Part shown: in pieces, positions 28,129-38,005 of the stretch
How the letters are laid out: every line of letters begins with the position of its first letter
Position numbering within the stretch: position 1 is the first letter of the stretch
DNA from: Hypoxylon rubiginosum
Lineage: Eukaryota; Ascomycota; Sordariomycetes; Xylariales; Hypoxylaceae
Assembly (NCBI GenBank): GCA_902806565.1
Contig: CADCXA010000015.1
Location: 1 to 64,000 of the forward strand
Reading direction: 5' to 3'
Length of the DNA stretch: 64,000 nucleotides
Notes under the pieces: generated by a model
Seen by the model: the letters and a program-made list of their open reading frames with translations, nothing else
Told to the model about the DNA's origin: nothing
The model's database searches: none
Program-made: the position numbers and the translations under genes

Positions 28129-31100
28129 TTACTCTTCATCTTCACTGGTATCATAATACTCGCCTTCGTCGTCGCTGTCCTCTTCATCTTCGTCGTTTTC
28201 GCTGTCCTCTTCCTCTTCTTCCTCGCTTGAGCTGTTTTCTTCCTCGCTTGAGCTACTTTCTTCCTCACTTGAGCTACTTTCTTCCTCGTTTTCGCTGTAT
28301 TCCACCTCATCTTCCGTCTCCTCTTCCATCTCTTGTTCTATCTCTTGTTCCATCTCTTCTACCTCTTCTTCTATCTCTTCAAGCTCTTCTTCCATCTCGA
28401 CTTCAAGCTCTTCTTCCCACTCTCCTTCTTCGCTTTCGTTGTCTTCCTTTTCAGAGTCACTGCTACTAGAGTCACTGCTACTGCTATCCAAACTGGGCGC
28501 CTCGCTGTGATTGTCGAATTCTAAATCTGAATCATGCTCGTCATGGTCAGAGGCGTTGGCTTCATCTTCGGAGACGTGGTCGCTATCTTCGTTCTGGCTG
28601 ACGAAGGCATCTGGCTCCTCGTTAGGTATACTATTAACGTCGTGGTCATTTGTGGATTCCTGGTGATAATGGGAATCATAGCCAGAGTTTTCACCGGATT
28701 CAAAGTAGTATTGGTATGCATCGTCGGCCTCGTCGGCGTCATCACTGTTCCAAGTATGGAAGTCGTTTCGCTCGTGTTCGATTTCGTTCTCCGAGCTAGA
28801 GGACATCGTCTCTCTTTGATCGTCCCAATTTGCCTCTTCAGTATGAACACTAGTAGAATCGCTGTCGTCATGATTGTGGGTGTGGTTATTAACGTCGTTA
28901 TCGTTGTCATATATACTACTATCCACGGCCTCGTTAGACGTTAATGATGCTGGATCTGGATTTGGATCTGCGCCTTGGTCTTCGCCCAGAAACATGGCCG
29001 TTGCAGCAAGCCCCACACCGACAGTTACACCAGCCGCAGCAGCGGCTCCGGCAACCGGGGTCTTATGGCTGGCTGATGTGGTGTGCCTGTCCGACGAGGA
29101 AGTGACGCTGGCTTTCAAGCCATGCGCATGTGGCATATCTCCAGTCTTGCCCGATACCAAATTACTACCCTTTAAGGTGTCCTGAGGAGCAGTCGATGCT
29201 TCGGTGGAAAGATGATTCTTGAAAGGTTGAGGTGCGATTACTCCCTTTTCAAGTTCCTTCGACGAATGTCCAGGTAATTTGCCACTTTGTTCCTCTCCGT
29301 GAGGGGTGTTATCGGTTGTCGGACTCGAGTGTTTTACACTTCGTGAGGCCTCTAGTGCAGGATCTTCAGGGCTTGTACTACTGGAAGGAGATACAGGCTT
29401 TTCGTCCTGGGATCGCGACTCATGACTCGGAGGCTGGAACGGGGTTGGAATTTCGGTTCCCTGTCTCTGCGTGGAGTCACGAGGTTGTCCTTGGTTTCCG
29501 AAATCATGTTGATCGGAAGCGGTTTTACTATTCTCTAGTTTCTGTTCGCCCTCGGCGCATTGTTGGTTGCCCAGTCGTTGCTGACTTTCGTCTTGATTTG
29601 CACCTTTTCCCTTTTCAGGAACGTCCACCTCCCCAAAATTATCCCCATTTCCGGGTTCTTTTGGGTTCCGGCCGCCTAGGTCCTGGCCGCCTATGTTCTG
29701 AGGATTTGGATTCAGAGGGTCTGGATTTTGCTTGTGTAGGTTTTGATTCCCTGGGGTTTGGGTGTCTGGGTTCTGGTGATTTGGATTTTCAGGATTTGGA
29801 ATTTGACCGCTTGGGGTTTGGTTGTTCGGATTCTGATGTTCTGGATTCTGGTGGCCTAGGTCTTGGTGGTTTGGATCCTGAGGATTTGGATTCTTATCGC
29901 CTGAGGTTTGGTTCCCTGGATTATGGTAGTTTGGGTTTTGAAGGTCTGGATTTTGGCTGCCTGGATTTTGGTCGCCTGGATTTTCCATGTCTGGGTTCTG
30001 ATTCCCCGGTGCTTGATCTTCTGGTTTTTGGCTGCCCATATTTTGGTGGTTTGGGTCTTGGTTATTTGGGTCTTGGTTATTTGGGTTTTGGTTATCTGGG
30101 TTCTGAGAATCTGGGCTCTGAGGATCTGGGCTCTGAGGATCTGTGTTCTGAGGGTCTGTGTTCTGATCCCCGGGAATTTTGTTTTCCGGATTCTGAGGAT
30201 CAGGGTTTTGATCATCTGGTTTTTGATCCCCCGAGGCTTGGTTGCTTGGATCCTGGTGGTTTGGGTTCTGAGGGTCTGGATTTTGTTCGCCTGGGTTTTG
30301 GTTTTCGGGATCCTGGTGGTCTGGTTTCTGGTCTGGTTTCTGGTCTGGTTTCTGATCGTCTGACCCGTCCGAATCATCATCTTTCTTGGGATGGCCCTTT
30401 TTCTTACGGTCTTCGTTATCAAGTTTCTCTTTTATGTGCGCTCTTACTTTGTCTTTCATCAAAGTTCCCAACATCTCAAATGTCCCAGGCTCATCCGAAG
30501 ATTCACTCTCATGTCCATGTTCTTTCTTCTTGTGAGGTTTTTCGTGATGCTTTTCGTGATGTTTTGGCTTTTTCTGGCCATGCTGGCTCTGATTGTGCTT
30601 GTGACTGTGCTTGTGCTTGTGCTTCGTCATATCACGTAGCATATTGCGGCCCTTCTCACTTTTTTGTTTGAGATTATTGAGCATATCGTGAGGGTTGGTC
30701 TTGATCGATTTGGCTTCGGTATGCGTAGACTTCTCTCTTTTGACTCTGTCTTGGTAGGGCTTTTCTTCGGCCGGTGCCAGAATCTTCCCGCCACTGCTGC
30801 GCATTTTACTTTTCTCTTGTTGCACGGTCTCTGCCGAGGAGGCCTGTATGGTAGACTTGATGAACTGGGAGCTTGCAACCGGTGGAGCACCACCTTTTTT
30901 AGCGCGCAGACTCAAAAATGTCGCCGAGCCAACTGTTGTGGCAGTCGACCCTGGGCCGGCTAATGGAGTAGCGTCGTCGGGCTTGGTGGTCTTTCCGCGC
31001 ATGTGTCTTAGTGGAAGGTGGGCTACCGATCTTGTCTCTTCGTCGGCAGCCTCCGCTCGACGCATAAAGTCTGATAGTTTCGGTGTGGGAATTGGGCTGT

Positions 31101-32343
31101 CGAAAGGGATGGGACCATGCCGGCACCAATTCTTCATGGATAACGGTTTTGGTATAGTTTGTGTGGTGTCTTTACCTGGGGTCGGAAGCCCATTCTTCGC
31201 GATTTCAGTAGCGCATTTCGGAGACTTTGATGGGCCCTCACGGCCTGGAAAGTCTCGGTTGGCTATTTCTCTGGGATCCAGCACATGAACCCCATTGTCG
31301 CTACTTTTCGGCTTCTTGCAACGAGCGTCCACCCCCGCCTCCGCCAGTAGTGCATTGGTGCCATTGGCAACCGAGGCTGTGGGTGCGTTGGTGACCTTGG
31401 TTTGGTCCGACGTCGCCTGAGGCTTCGTCGGGGATTTTGAGAGAGGCTTCATCTTCATAGCCATAGTGGGCTTCACGGCCGATATCTCGGCGCGAAGATG
31501 AGTGGTGGTCTCTAGCGTTTTGGTGGGCTCTAGCGTTCTGGTGGGCTCTCCTTGGTGCAATGACTTGATCGGTACCCTGCTCTTGTTGGCAGAGACACCC
31601 TTCGTCGGCTTATCGGCGCGAAGAACTCTTTCATCCTTCGGATAGGACTCATCATTGGTGATTTTGGGGCGAGCTGCATGGATGGCTGCGGTATATGCGA
31701 GCCCATATTTTTGTGCGATGATGCAATCGCGCTCTGCCGCCTTTTGTGCAAGGCTGCTCCATCCTTTGGTAAGGTGCAACTGATCAATGTAGAATGGCTT
31801 CCGCAGGCGTTGGAGCCAATCCCAGGCCTCCTTGAACCCGGAAATCTGAGGTATGGGAACCATGACGGGGGCAGTGGTCTGAAGACCCAACTTCACCGCG
31901 GCTCGAGGCACACCGTGAAGGTCAAACAGCCCTTCAGTCCCCGCTTGAAAGAACAACGGAAAGTTGTCTGAAGATGAGGAAGTATCAAGCCATCTCATGG
32001 GAGAGACTAGGCTAGCAGAGTGGGTTGGGGAGCTGTTATTGCCTGTTTCCGTTGTCGAACACGTACGGGTAAACCAGCAGTTGTACCCGTCTGGCACGAC
32101 CGAGACCAGGCAGTTGCTGCAGAGCTTTTTCGTCTCAATAAAACAGATTCTGACATTGCTCTCGGCGGTAGTATAGAAGAACCCAAGACGACTAGGGAAA
32201 GTCTGCCCGCCCTTCTCGTCACGGATGGAATACTTCTGTACATGTTTGCATCCGAAGCCGAGACCGGTAAGATAGGTAGACAACCATTCGGCCGAACCTG
32301 GAGCGGCTTCTGGCACACTTGTAGGAGTCGGTAGCTTCGTCAT
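28129..32343 (-). CDS. Giant NP/Q-repeat protein with hydrophobic segment and acidic tail
   Basis: A single-exon frame of 1404 aa from the ATG at 32343. Residues 1-230 appear folded (WLSTYLTGLGFGCKHVQKY; six Cys; a Trp-rich LKEAWDWLQRL-like segment) and may be the functional head. Residues about 230-560 are Ser/Thr/Lys-rich linker. Residues about 568-605 are a His/Lys cluster (HKHKHSHKHNQ). Residues about 660-898 consist of roughly fifty degenerate QNPDxQNPxN-type units. At about 1094-1118 an Ala/Gly/Val run (GAAAAAGVTVGVGLAATAMF) could span a membrane. The last ~110 residues are almost all Glu, Ser and Asp. No signal peptide is seen. The family is not recognised. The coding repeat creates long false frames on the opposite strand. 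It diverges from the ankyrin gene, suggesting shared regulation. Confidence 0.72.
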   Translation of the reverse strand: MTKLPTPTSVPEAAPGSAEWLSTYLTGLGFGCKHVQKYSIRDEKGGQTFPSRLGFFYTTAESNVRICFIETKKLCSNCLVSVVPDGYNCWFTRTCSTTETGNNSSPTHSASLVSPMRWLDTSSSSDNFPLFFQAGTEGLFDLHGVPRAAVKLGLQTTAPVMVPIPQISGFKEAWDWLQRLRKPFYIDQLHLTKGWSSLAQKAAERDCIIAQKYGLAYTAAIHAARPKITNDESYPKDERVLRADKPTKGVSANKSRVPIKSLHQGEPTRTLEPTKTLETTTHLRAEISAVKPTMAMKMKPLSKSPTKPQATSDQTKVTNAPTASVANGTNALLAEAGVDARCKKPKSSDNGVHVLDPREIANRDFPGREGPSKSPKCATEIAKNGLPTPGKDTTQTIPKPLSMKNWCRHGPIPFDSPIPTPKLSDFMRRAEAADEETRSVAHLPLRHMRGKTTKPDDATPLAGPGSTATTVGSATFLSLRAKKGGAPPVASSQFIKSTIQASSAETVQQEKSKMRSSGGKILAPAEEKPYQDRVKREKSTHTEAKSIKTNPHDMLNNLKQKSEKGRNMLRDMTKHKHKHSHKHNQSQHGQKKPKHHEKHHEKPHKKKEHGHESESSDEPGTFEMLGTLMKDKVRAHIKEKLDNEDRKKKGHPKKDDDSDGSDDQKPDQKPDQKPDHQDPENQNPGEQNPDPQNPNHQDPSNQASGDQKPDDQNPDPQNPENKIPGDQNTDPQNTDPQSPDPQSPDSQNPDNQNPNNQDPNNQDPNHQNMGSQKPEDQAPGNQNPDMENPGDQNPGSQNPDLQNPNYHNPGNQTSGDKNPNPQDPNHQDLGHQNPEHQNPNNQTPSGQIPNPENPNHQNPDTQTPGNQNLHKQNPDPLNPNPQNIGGQDLGGRNPKEPGNGDNFGEVDVPEKGKGANQDESQQRLGNQQCAEGEQKLENSKTASDQHDFGNQGQPRDSTQRQGTEIPTPFQPPSHESRSQDEKPVSPSSSTSPEDPALEASRSVKHSSPTTDNTPHGEEQSGKLPGHSSKELEKGVIAPQPFKNHLSTEASTAPQDTLKGSNLVSGKTGDMPHAHGLKASVTSSSDRHTTSASHKTPVAGAAAAAGVTVGVGLAATAMFLGEDQGADPNPDPASLTSNEAVDSSIYDNDNDVNNHTHNHDDSDSTSVHTEEANWDDQRETMSSSSENEIEHERNDFHTWNSDDADEADDAYQYYFESGENSGYDSHYHQESTNDHDVNSIPNEEPDAFVSQNEDSDHVSEDEANASDHDEHDSDLEFDNHSEAPSLDSSSSDSSSSDSEKEDNESEEGEWEEELEVEMEEELEEIEEEVEEMEQEIEQEMEEETEDEVEYSENEEESSSSEEESSSSEEENSSSEEEEEEDSENDEDEEDSDDEGEYYDTSEDEE
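29650..30360. repeat. Coding minisatellite of NP/Q units
   Basis: About 710 bp of degenerate units, 12-33 bp long, such as TTTGGGTTCTG and GGATCTGGATTTTG on the plus strand. They encode alternating Asn-Pro, Asp-Pro and Gln motifs. A cleaner 12-bp tandem (TCTGGTTTCTGG) lies at 30329-30357 and codes DQKP three times. Length polymorphism is expected. Confidence 0.85.
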
Positions 32344-33183
32344 ACTGATTCGTCTCTGTTTAGGGGGTTTGTGAAGTTGAAGGCTACCTGAGCATGTGTG
32401 TGATGGATCAATCGATACTTAAATGCCTTGACCGTAGTATAATCAAGTATTTCAAGCTCGCCGTACTACATACTACCATGTGTCTTACATCTGAGAGGTA
32501 GGTGATATCTAGAGTAAATACTGATAGATAGTGAAACTGCGGCTCAAACTCAACTATGTCCTGCAGGCAATTTTCTAAAATTGGGATTCAAGCCTCCATG
32601 TCGCTGTCATGTCGCCAAGCTAATAGATCAAGGCTGTCGTATTCTGACAGTCGTGGCTGTGTTGCATTGGAGAGCTGACATTGACCCCCATTGGCCCCCA
32701 TTCTAGCTTGAGCTGAGGTACATGGCATCGAAGTACTTAGTAATGTATCTGTTCATTGGTGAAACTTGCCTTCAGTTACCATGCGGAGAGGCTTAGCAAC
32801 GGGCCGACTTGTCTCGGCCGCGTAAGGTAGCTATGCAGCGTTTCCCTTTTAGGTTTCATTTTGTGTACATTCCGTTCCGCTGACCACCTAAGCAGGACTT
32901 GCATTCAGCTCTCTGCAGCCTCGTCTCCAAATAGAGAGCATTGCTTCATTTCGGACATTACCCATTATGGTTCAATGTAGGGGGCCAAGCCTTGGTAAGT
33001 AAGCCCTTGGACAATGGAATGGTAAGAGCATCACATACTACCCACCTACCTACCTAGAATACCTAGGTATATCATACCCTCTAGTGTCATGGAGAGGAAG
33101 TTATTCTAGCATACTTGAGCTTCTGGATCATTAGTTGACTTTTGTCGAAGAGCAAATTAGTTGTTGCGAACTATCACGCAACG
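32344..33183. other. Divergent promoter region
   Basis: 0.84 kb between the start codons of the NP/Q-repeat gene (minus) and the ankyrin gene (plus). It contains a CCCACCTACCTACCTAG run with ACCTAGGTATATC at about 33041-33073, close to the ankyrin start, and a small ACCCCCATTGGCCCCCATTC duplication at about 32683-32702. No gene is seen. Confidence 0.5.
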
Positions 33184-36100
33184 ATGGCAGCTTTTCCGAG
33201 CCCCGACTTAAGCTCTGCTTGGAGTTCTCCGGCACTGAACTCTCCGGCACTGGGCTCTCCGGCACTGGGCTCGCCGGCACTGAGCTCGCCGTCGACTGTG
33301 TTTTCAGGCCGCTCGGATATCACCATGTCCATTATTTCGACCGCGACGTCTTGTTCCTCCTTGGAACTACCCACCCGACCTGGCCGTGGTATCAACGAGT
33401 TCGCGCGGCAACCTACAGATCAAGAATGGGCCGAGAGACTCATGCTTGAACACTGCTCTGGCTCAGATTCGGCTCGAAAATCCAGTGTTTCCAACTACAA
33501 AGCAGCTACTGCGGCACTCTCTAGGATTGCTGACGGAGCTATGCCAAACGCTACCCCCGGGCTAGTCCAGGCGCTGCTTGACAACGATGCCGATGTCTGC
33601 TTTGTGCGACGAAAGAGCGCAAATCTCTTCAAAAAGATGATGGGGAAGAACCAGGAAGATGTCCGTGGGGACTTACTAGAGAGGGCAACTCTGAACTGCT
33701 CATCTAGCATTTTGCTTCCCCTTATGCTAAAAGCCGATGAGCCGTCTTTAGATCGAGCACTTCCCATCGCCATGAGTCAGAATGATGACGAGAAAGTCAC
33801 GATGCTTCGTATAAAAGGCGCCGACGCAGGTCCCCTGTGCGAACAATTCATCCGCTCGATTGACTCCGGTGCTGGTGGTATGGTGAAGTCGTTGGTTTCC
33901 GGATTCAAAGGCGCATGCCAGAAATGTCGTGATGATGGACTTGTTCGGGCCGCGAAGCTTGGGTTTGGATCGATAGTTCAGATTCTGCTGAATAATGGCG
34001 CCGACGTGGATTTCGGTAACGGGACGGCCCTAATGGCAACCATTGAGAATGGTTGGGATGCCATCGCCACGACCATCATATCTCACCAAGCAATGTCGTC
34101 ACATCACGACTTGCTTGACAAGGCCGTGTTACACTCGTATAATTACGGACGACCTAGGGTCCTCGAAGAATGTCTCAAGGCGGGTGCCCAAGGGCCAGCG
34201 ACGGGTATCACGCTCATCCATACGATACGGAAGGAGCAGCACGAATTAGCCGAGACTCTTGTGAGATATGGCGCCTCGATAGAGTACAATGAGGCTGAAT
34301 CTCTGGCAACTGCAATTGGCACGGGAAAGCCGGAACTACTACGCATTCTCTTAAGCGGCAACCCAACCCAATCGTCGATAGCGGCGGCTTTCCACGAGGT
34401 CACAAAAATTAGCGACATTCGAGTCGCGCAGCGGATGGTCGAACTCCTGATACTGGCAGGACTACGCGGCGATCACGTGAATGATATGCTAGTTCGGAGC
34501 CTCGATGGTGTGTCGATGGTTGGCGATGAGCAGTCTCGATACGAGCTACTCGACCTCCTTCTGAGAAAAGGGGGCGCAGACGTCAACTCCTATGACGGCC
34601 GTCCCCTCGCGCTTGCGGCAGCTAGGGGGTGGGTAAAAATCTTAGAATTACTCATCTCCTGTCGCCCGCAAGTAACATCGCTTAGGAATGCCTTGGAGCC
34701 TGCAATGAGGGTAGACGATCCTGGATTGAGAATGCATGGAATCGAATTGATACTTGCCGGCACCAAGGGAAATACCTCGGCCACGGAGCATCTGAAGGCT
34801 GCAGGACTCGCATTAGCTGCGAGATCCCAACGCCTTGACATTCTAGAGCATCTAGTCCAATCGGGATTGTCAACCCCTTCCATCAACGCCGGATTCGCCG
34901 AGGCTATCTCGGGAGGGGGGAACCTCTTCAAACCAAAGGGTCTAGAGATTATCCAGTTCTTCCTCCAACACGGTGTATCCGGTTCGTTGGTTGACGAGGC
35001 GTTCTGTCAGGCTGTGAGGCTGTTTGAAAGCAACGCTATTCAACTGCTGGCGGATTCAGCCGATCCTGCTGCCGTCAACAAGGCTCTGAGGGGTTTGATA
35101 GAGTATTCGGATGACTGGCATGCCCCCGATGAGCGCAACAACTGGCTTGTCGAGGAACTGCTGGAATTGGGTGCAAATGGCGAGGCAGTAAGCTTTGCGC
35201 TTGTCCGAGCGATACAGGCTTACGTCTCGGGACGCGGTTCGGAGGTCCTCGTCGACACACTGCTAGGATCCGGAGCGGCCGACGTAAATTATAACAAGGC
35301 CGAGGCGCTCAAGATAGCTGCCAGAGCTGGTAACGCGAGCTTGCTACGGAAGCTCGCTACCGAGGGAGCAACTAGAGAGACTTTGACGCAAGTTTTTGCT
35401 GAAGCGGTCGCGGTCGAGCTGGAGGAGGACACGGTGCTTGGTCTGATCGATGCGCTCATTCTTGATCAAGATAATGCGGAAGGCCATCCCGACTTTTGCA
35501 CAGTCTTGCCCGGTCGATCCCCACCTATCATCGAATGCTTGATCGCACACCCGGAATCGGTGAAGCTCGTGACGCGTCTAGCACAGCTGGGATGCGATCT
35601 GGAGGCTCAATGCGATACCGTCTTGTTCCAGTATGCCGAACCAGTTGCCGTGCTCATGTGGTCTTTGAAAGTTGGCAGCCTAGTATCCGGTCTTGCTATC
35701 GAGGCACTGATTGACGCCAAAGGTGAGAACAATCCCCAGCCCCTGCTCTGCGACCGAATAGCTCATTTAGCGACAGCAAACGTGCAAGTGAAAGCACCTC
35801 TTTCCGGGGTAACACCATTGATCCTAGCTGCAATGAGCGGTCGCGTAGATGTGGTGAAAAGGCTCATCAAAGCGAGCGCCAATACACTCGCTCGGGACCA
35901 CTGGGATAGGACAGCCCTGTACTATGCCGCCCAAGCTGGCAACTTGGATACTGTCAAGCTCCTACTGAAGGCAAAATTCAGAGAGAATGACGGCAGCCTC
36001 CACGAGGCGGCCAGAGAACTCCATGGTGACGTTGTCACCGCGCTCATAAAGGCAGGGTACAGTACCAACTTTCCCAGCAGCAGGCCCGAGCACAATGGTC

Positions 36101-36867
36101 GGACCCCGATTCAGGAATTGGCGTACAAATGCGACGGGACAAGAAGCACCTTGGAGATAGAATCAACACTCCTAGCGTTGAAGCAGGGGAAGCCCGCCCT
36201 CCTCGACAAATGGCAAGGCAAAAATCCGATATTCCTCGCACTCGAAAATTCATACGCCGTCACCCTTGCCCTTCTAGACATTGTCATGTGGCCTGTCATT
36301 AATCACGAGGACAACGTTTTTGTGGACTTGGACGAGAACGGGAAGCGCCTTTTCTTCTCGCCCACGATGTACATGAGGTTTTACCGGTCGCAGGCTAGCG
36401 GGCATCGGCAGCTGGAGGAACTTCTGAGAACGAAACGTTGCCCCGACCGGTACTACGCCGAGCTGGGAGCGGAGCAGCCACAAGGTGCCGTTGGGCTTCC
36501 AGATGATATCGAAAAGGAGGATAAAAGGATAAGAGCGGAAGCGGAAAAGAGACGGAAGCGCGAGCAGGAGCACCAGGACAAGCTACGATGGGAGAGCGAG
36601 GAGGCCGCGCTAAAACGGGGTAACATCGCACTGCTGCACCACCACCAGATAGATCAGCAAGCGGAAAAGAACGCCGTGGCCGAACAGTCCAAAGCTCGCA
36701 CTGCGTTCATCAACCAATCCGAAGTACAGCGCAAGCAGCAGCTCGAACTCAGCTTCCAACAACAAATAAGTCAGCAGAAGCTCGAGCAGGCGCGGAACCA
36801 GAACAGGTTGGCTATCGAGGCCCAAAGACAGAAAATGCTTCTCCAGCAGGCAGCTAGGCGGAGTTGA
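33184..36867 (+). CDS. Large ankyrin-repeat protein with basic coiled-coil C-terminus
   Basis: The ATG at 33184 (acgATGgcag) begins 1227 aa in one exon; the frame is open further upstream only without an ATG. Residues about 10-30 carry a SPALG/SPALN tandem. From about residue 100 to 1030 the protein is built of ankyrin-like helix pairs, most of them degenerate. Clear units include DGRPLALAAARGWVKILELL (about 470), GVTPLILAAMSGRVDVVKRL (about 880) and DRTALYYAAQAGNLDTVKLL (about 915). Residues about 1115-1227 are a Lys/Arg/Glu/Gln coiled coil. No NACHT, NB-ARC or other enzymatic motif is present, so it is not itself an NLR. Ankyrin arrays bind proteins; the partner is unknown. It may be functionally tied to the divergent NP/Q protein or the nearby NLR, which is inference. 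Confidence 0.85.
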   Translation: MAAFPSPDLSSAWSSPALNSPALGSPALGSPALSSPSTVFSGRSDITMSIISTATSCSSLELPTRPGRGINEFARQPTDQEWAERLMLEHCSGSDSARKSSVSNYKAATAALSRIADGAMPNATPGLVQALLDNDADVCFVRRKSANLFKKMMGKNQEDVRGDLLERATLNCSSSILLPLMLKADEPSLDRALPIAMSQNDDEKVTMLRIKGADAGPLCEQFIRSIDSGAGGMVKSLVSGFKGACQKCRDDGLVRAAKLGFGSIVQILLNNGADVDFGNGTALMATIENGWDAIATTIISHQAMSSHHDLLDKAVLHSYNYGRPRVLEECLKAGAQGPATGITLIHTIRKEQHELAETLVRYGASIEYNEAESLATAIGTGKPELLRILLSGNPTQSSIAAAFHEVTKISDIRVAQRMVELLILAGLRGDHVNDMLVRSLDGVSMVGDEQSRYELLDLLLRKGGADVNSYDGRPLALAAARGWVKILELLISCRPQVTSLRNALEPAMRVDDPGLRMHGIELILAGTKGNTSATEHLKAAGLALAARSQRLDILEHLVQSGLSTPSINAGFAEAISGGGNLFKPKGLEIIQFFLQHGVSGSLVDEAFCQAVRLFESNAIQLLADSADPAAVNKALRGLIEYSDDWHAPDERNNWLVEELLELGANGEAVSFALVRAIQAYVSGRGSEVLVDTLLGSGAADVNYNKAEALKIAARAGNASLLRKLATEGATRETLTQVFAEAVAVELEEDTVLGLIDALILDQDNAEGHPDFCTVLPGRSPPIIECLIAHPESVKLVTRLAQLGCDLEAQCDTVLFQYAEPVAVLMWSLKVGSLVSGLAIEALIDAKGENNPQPLLCDRIAHLATANVQVKAPLSGVTPLILAAMSGRVDVVKRLIKASANTLARDHWDRTALYYAAQAGNLDTVKLLLKAKFRENDGSLHEAARELHGDVVTALIKAGYSTNFPSSRPEHNGRTPIQELAYKCDGTRSTLEIESTLLALKQGKPALLDKWQGKNPIFLALENSYAVTLALLDIVMWPVINHEDNVFVDLDENGKRLFFSPTMYMRFYRSQASGHRQLEELLRTKRCPDRYYAELGAEQPQGAVGLPDDIEKEDKRIRAEAEKRRKREQEHQDKLRWESEEAALKRGNIALLHHHQIDQQAEKNAVAEQSKARTAFINQSEVQRKQQLELSFQQQISQQKLEQARNQNRLAIEAQRQKMLLQQAARRS
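33226..33285. repeat. 15-bp coding tandem repeat, four units
   Basis: The unit TCTCCGGCACTGGGC is repeated four times with few changes near the 5' end of the ankyrin gene, coding Ser-Pro-Ala-Leu-Gly/Asn/Ser. The near identity suggests recent slippage. Confidence 0.9.
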
Positions 36868-38005
36868 TGAGAAGCAGCTGCTCGGCGGGATGACATGAGT
36901 CGCTCTGTGAAAAGCCGAATCATTCAGATACTCGAGGCAGGTGATAATAATGGTGAGGCATATTGTAGTAGAATAGTTCCATGTATATACGATTTTAATT
37001 CTTGTCTCCCTTTAGATATAGAAGCATGTAAAAGTAGAAATAGGACCTGCCATGAGACGAGTCCGGAGCGTAGCAGCCGAGCGTGGGTTATTGTCAGATA
37101 CTATGGTTTATTGAAGATCTCTGAAGTAGAGGTATAAATGAGAACATATCGATAAGTGCTATCGATAGAGGTAGAAGATAAGCGATAAAGGTCATACGAT
37201 GATGTCAAGGTTCTGTCAATCACGTGATATCCCATACAGGAGCGCATTGACTTGGAAAATTCAACACAAGCATCCTTAATACATAATACAAAAAAGCTCT
37301 TTTCCTAGGTAAAAGACATATTTTCAAGACAGCCAGACTAACCTTTGATCGGGGATATACCCAAACCAGAGCTCCTAAAACTCAGTGTTCATCTCGGGCG
37401 CGCCACAAGACCCCAACCACCTATATCTGCACTCAGCTTTCGCACTCAGCCAGGTCAGCTTAGGGATTGCTTTTACATCGTCTTTTCCTAACCACTTGCT
37501 TCCTACGTATATGTACAACAGTAGCCGTCATTTCATTCTAATCGATTATTGTCATTTCTATAAATCTACAGTCGGTGTAAAACAGGTGTAAACAACACTA
37601 GCTGCGTGACCCGTCCTTCGGCCGGGGAAAAGGGGGGGTTTCCTGGCTGCCTGGCCAGCTTTCTCTACGCCACAGATGAGTCTGAGCTTTCCAAAAGCTC
37701 TGATTGGCTAGCCACACCTCAGCGCACGTCCGATGAATTCTTCGTAGAATCAATTGATCTTTTCCACTACCTCTTAAAAAGGGTAATAATTTATATAATT
37801 CGATAGAGCTCGTTTTGCGTGACCTTTCTATCCTATTTGCATTATTCCCAGGCCTAGAGCGATAGAATCGCAAAGGAAAAGGTCGAAAAGTGCGGGGCAA
37901 TTCTAAGTATCTGATTGGCCGGTGAAATTGTGGCAGTACTAATGAAATAAAGAGAAGTTGATTATTTTCCGCTTTGCCTCTGGAGTTTATTCACGTCAGT
38001 CCGTT
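36868..38005. other. Convergent 3' interval, no gene seen
   Basis: 1.1 kb between the convergent ankyrin and NLR genes. It is moderately AT-rich, with ATCGATAAGTGCTATCGATA (imperfect inverted repeat) at about 37147-37166. The small frames lack support. Confidence 0.5.

Noticed and set aside
29232..30671. A 479-codon plus-strand frame inside the NP/Q gene
   Set aside because: It is the antisense reading of the coding minisatellite; the 1404-aa minus frame contains it entirely and continues into ordinary protein on both sides.
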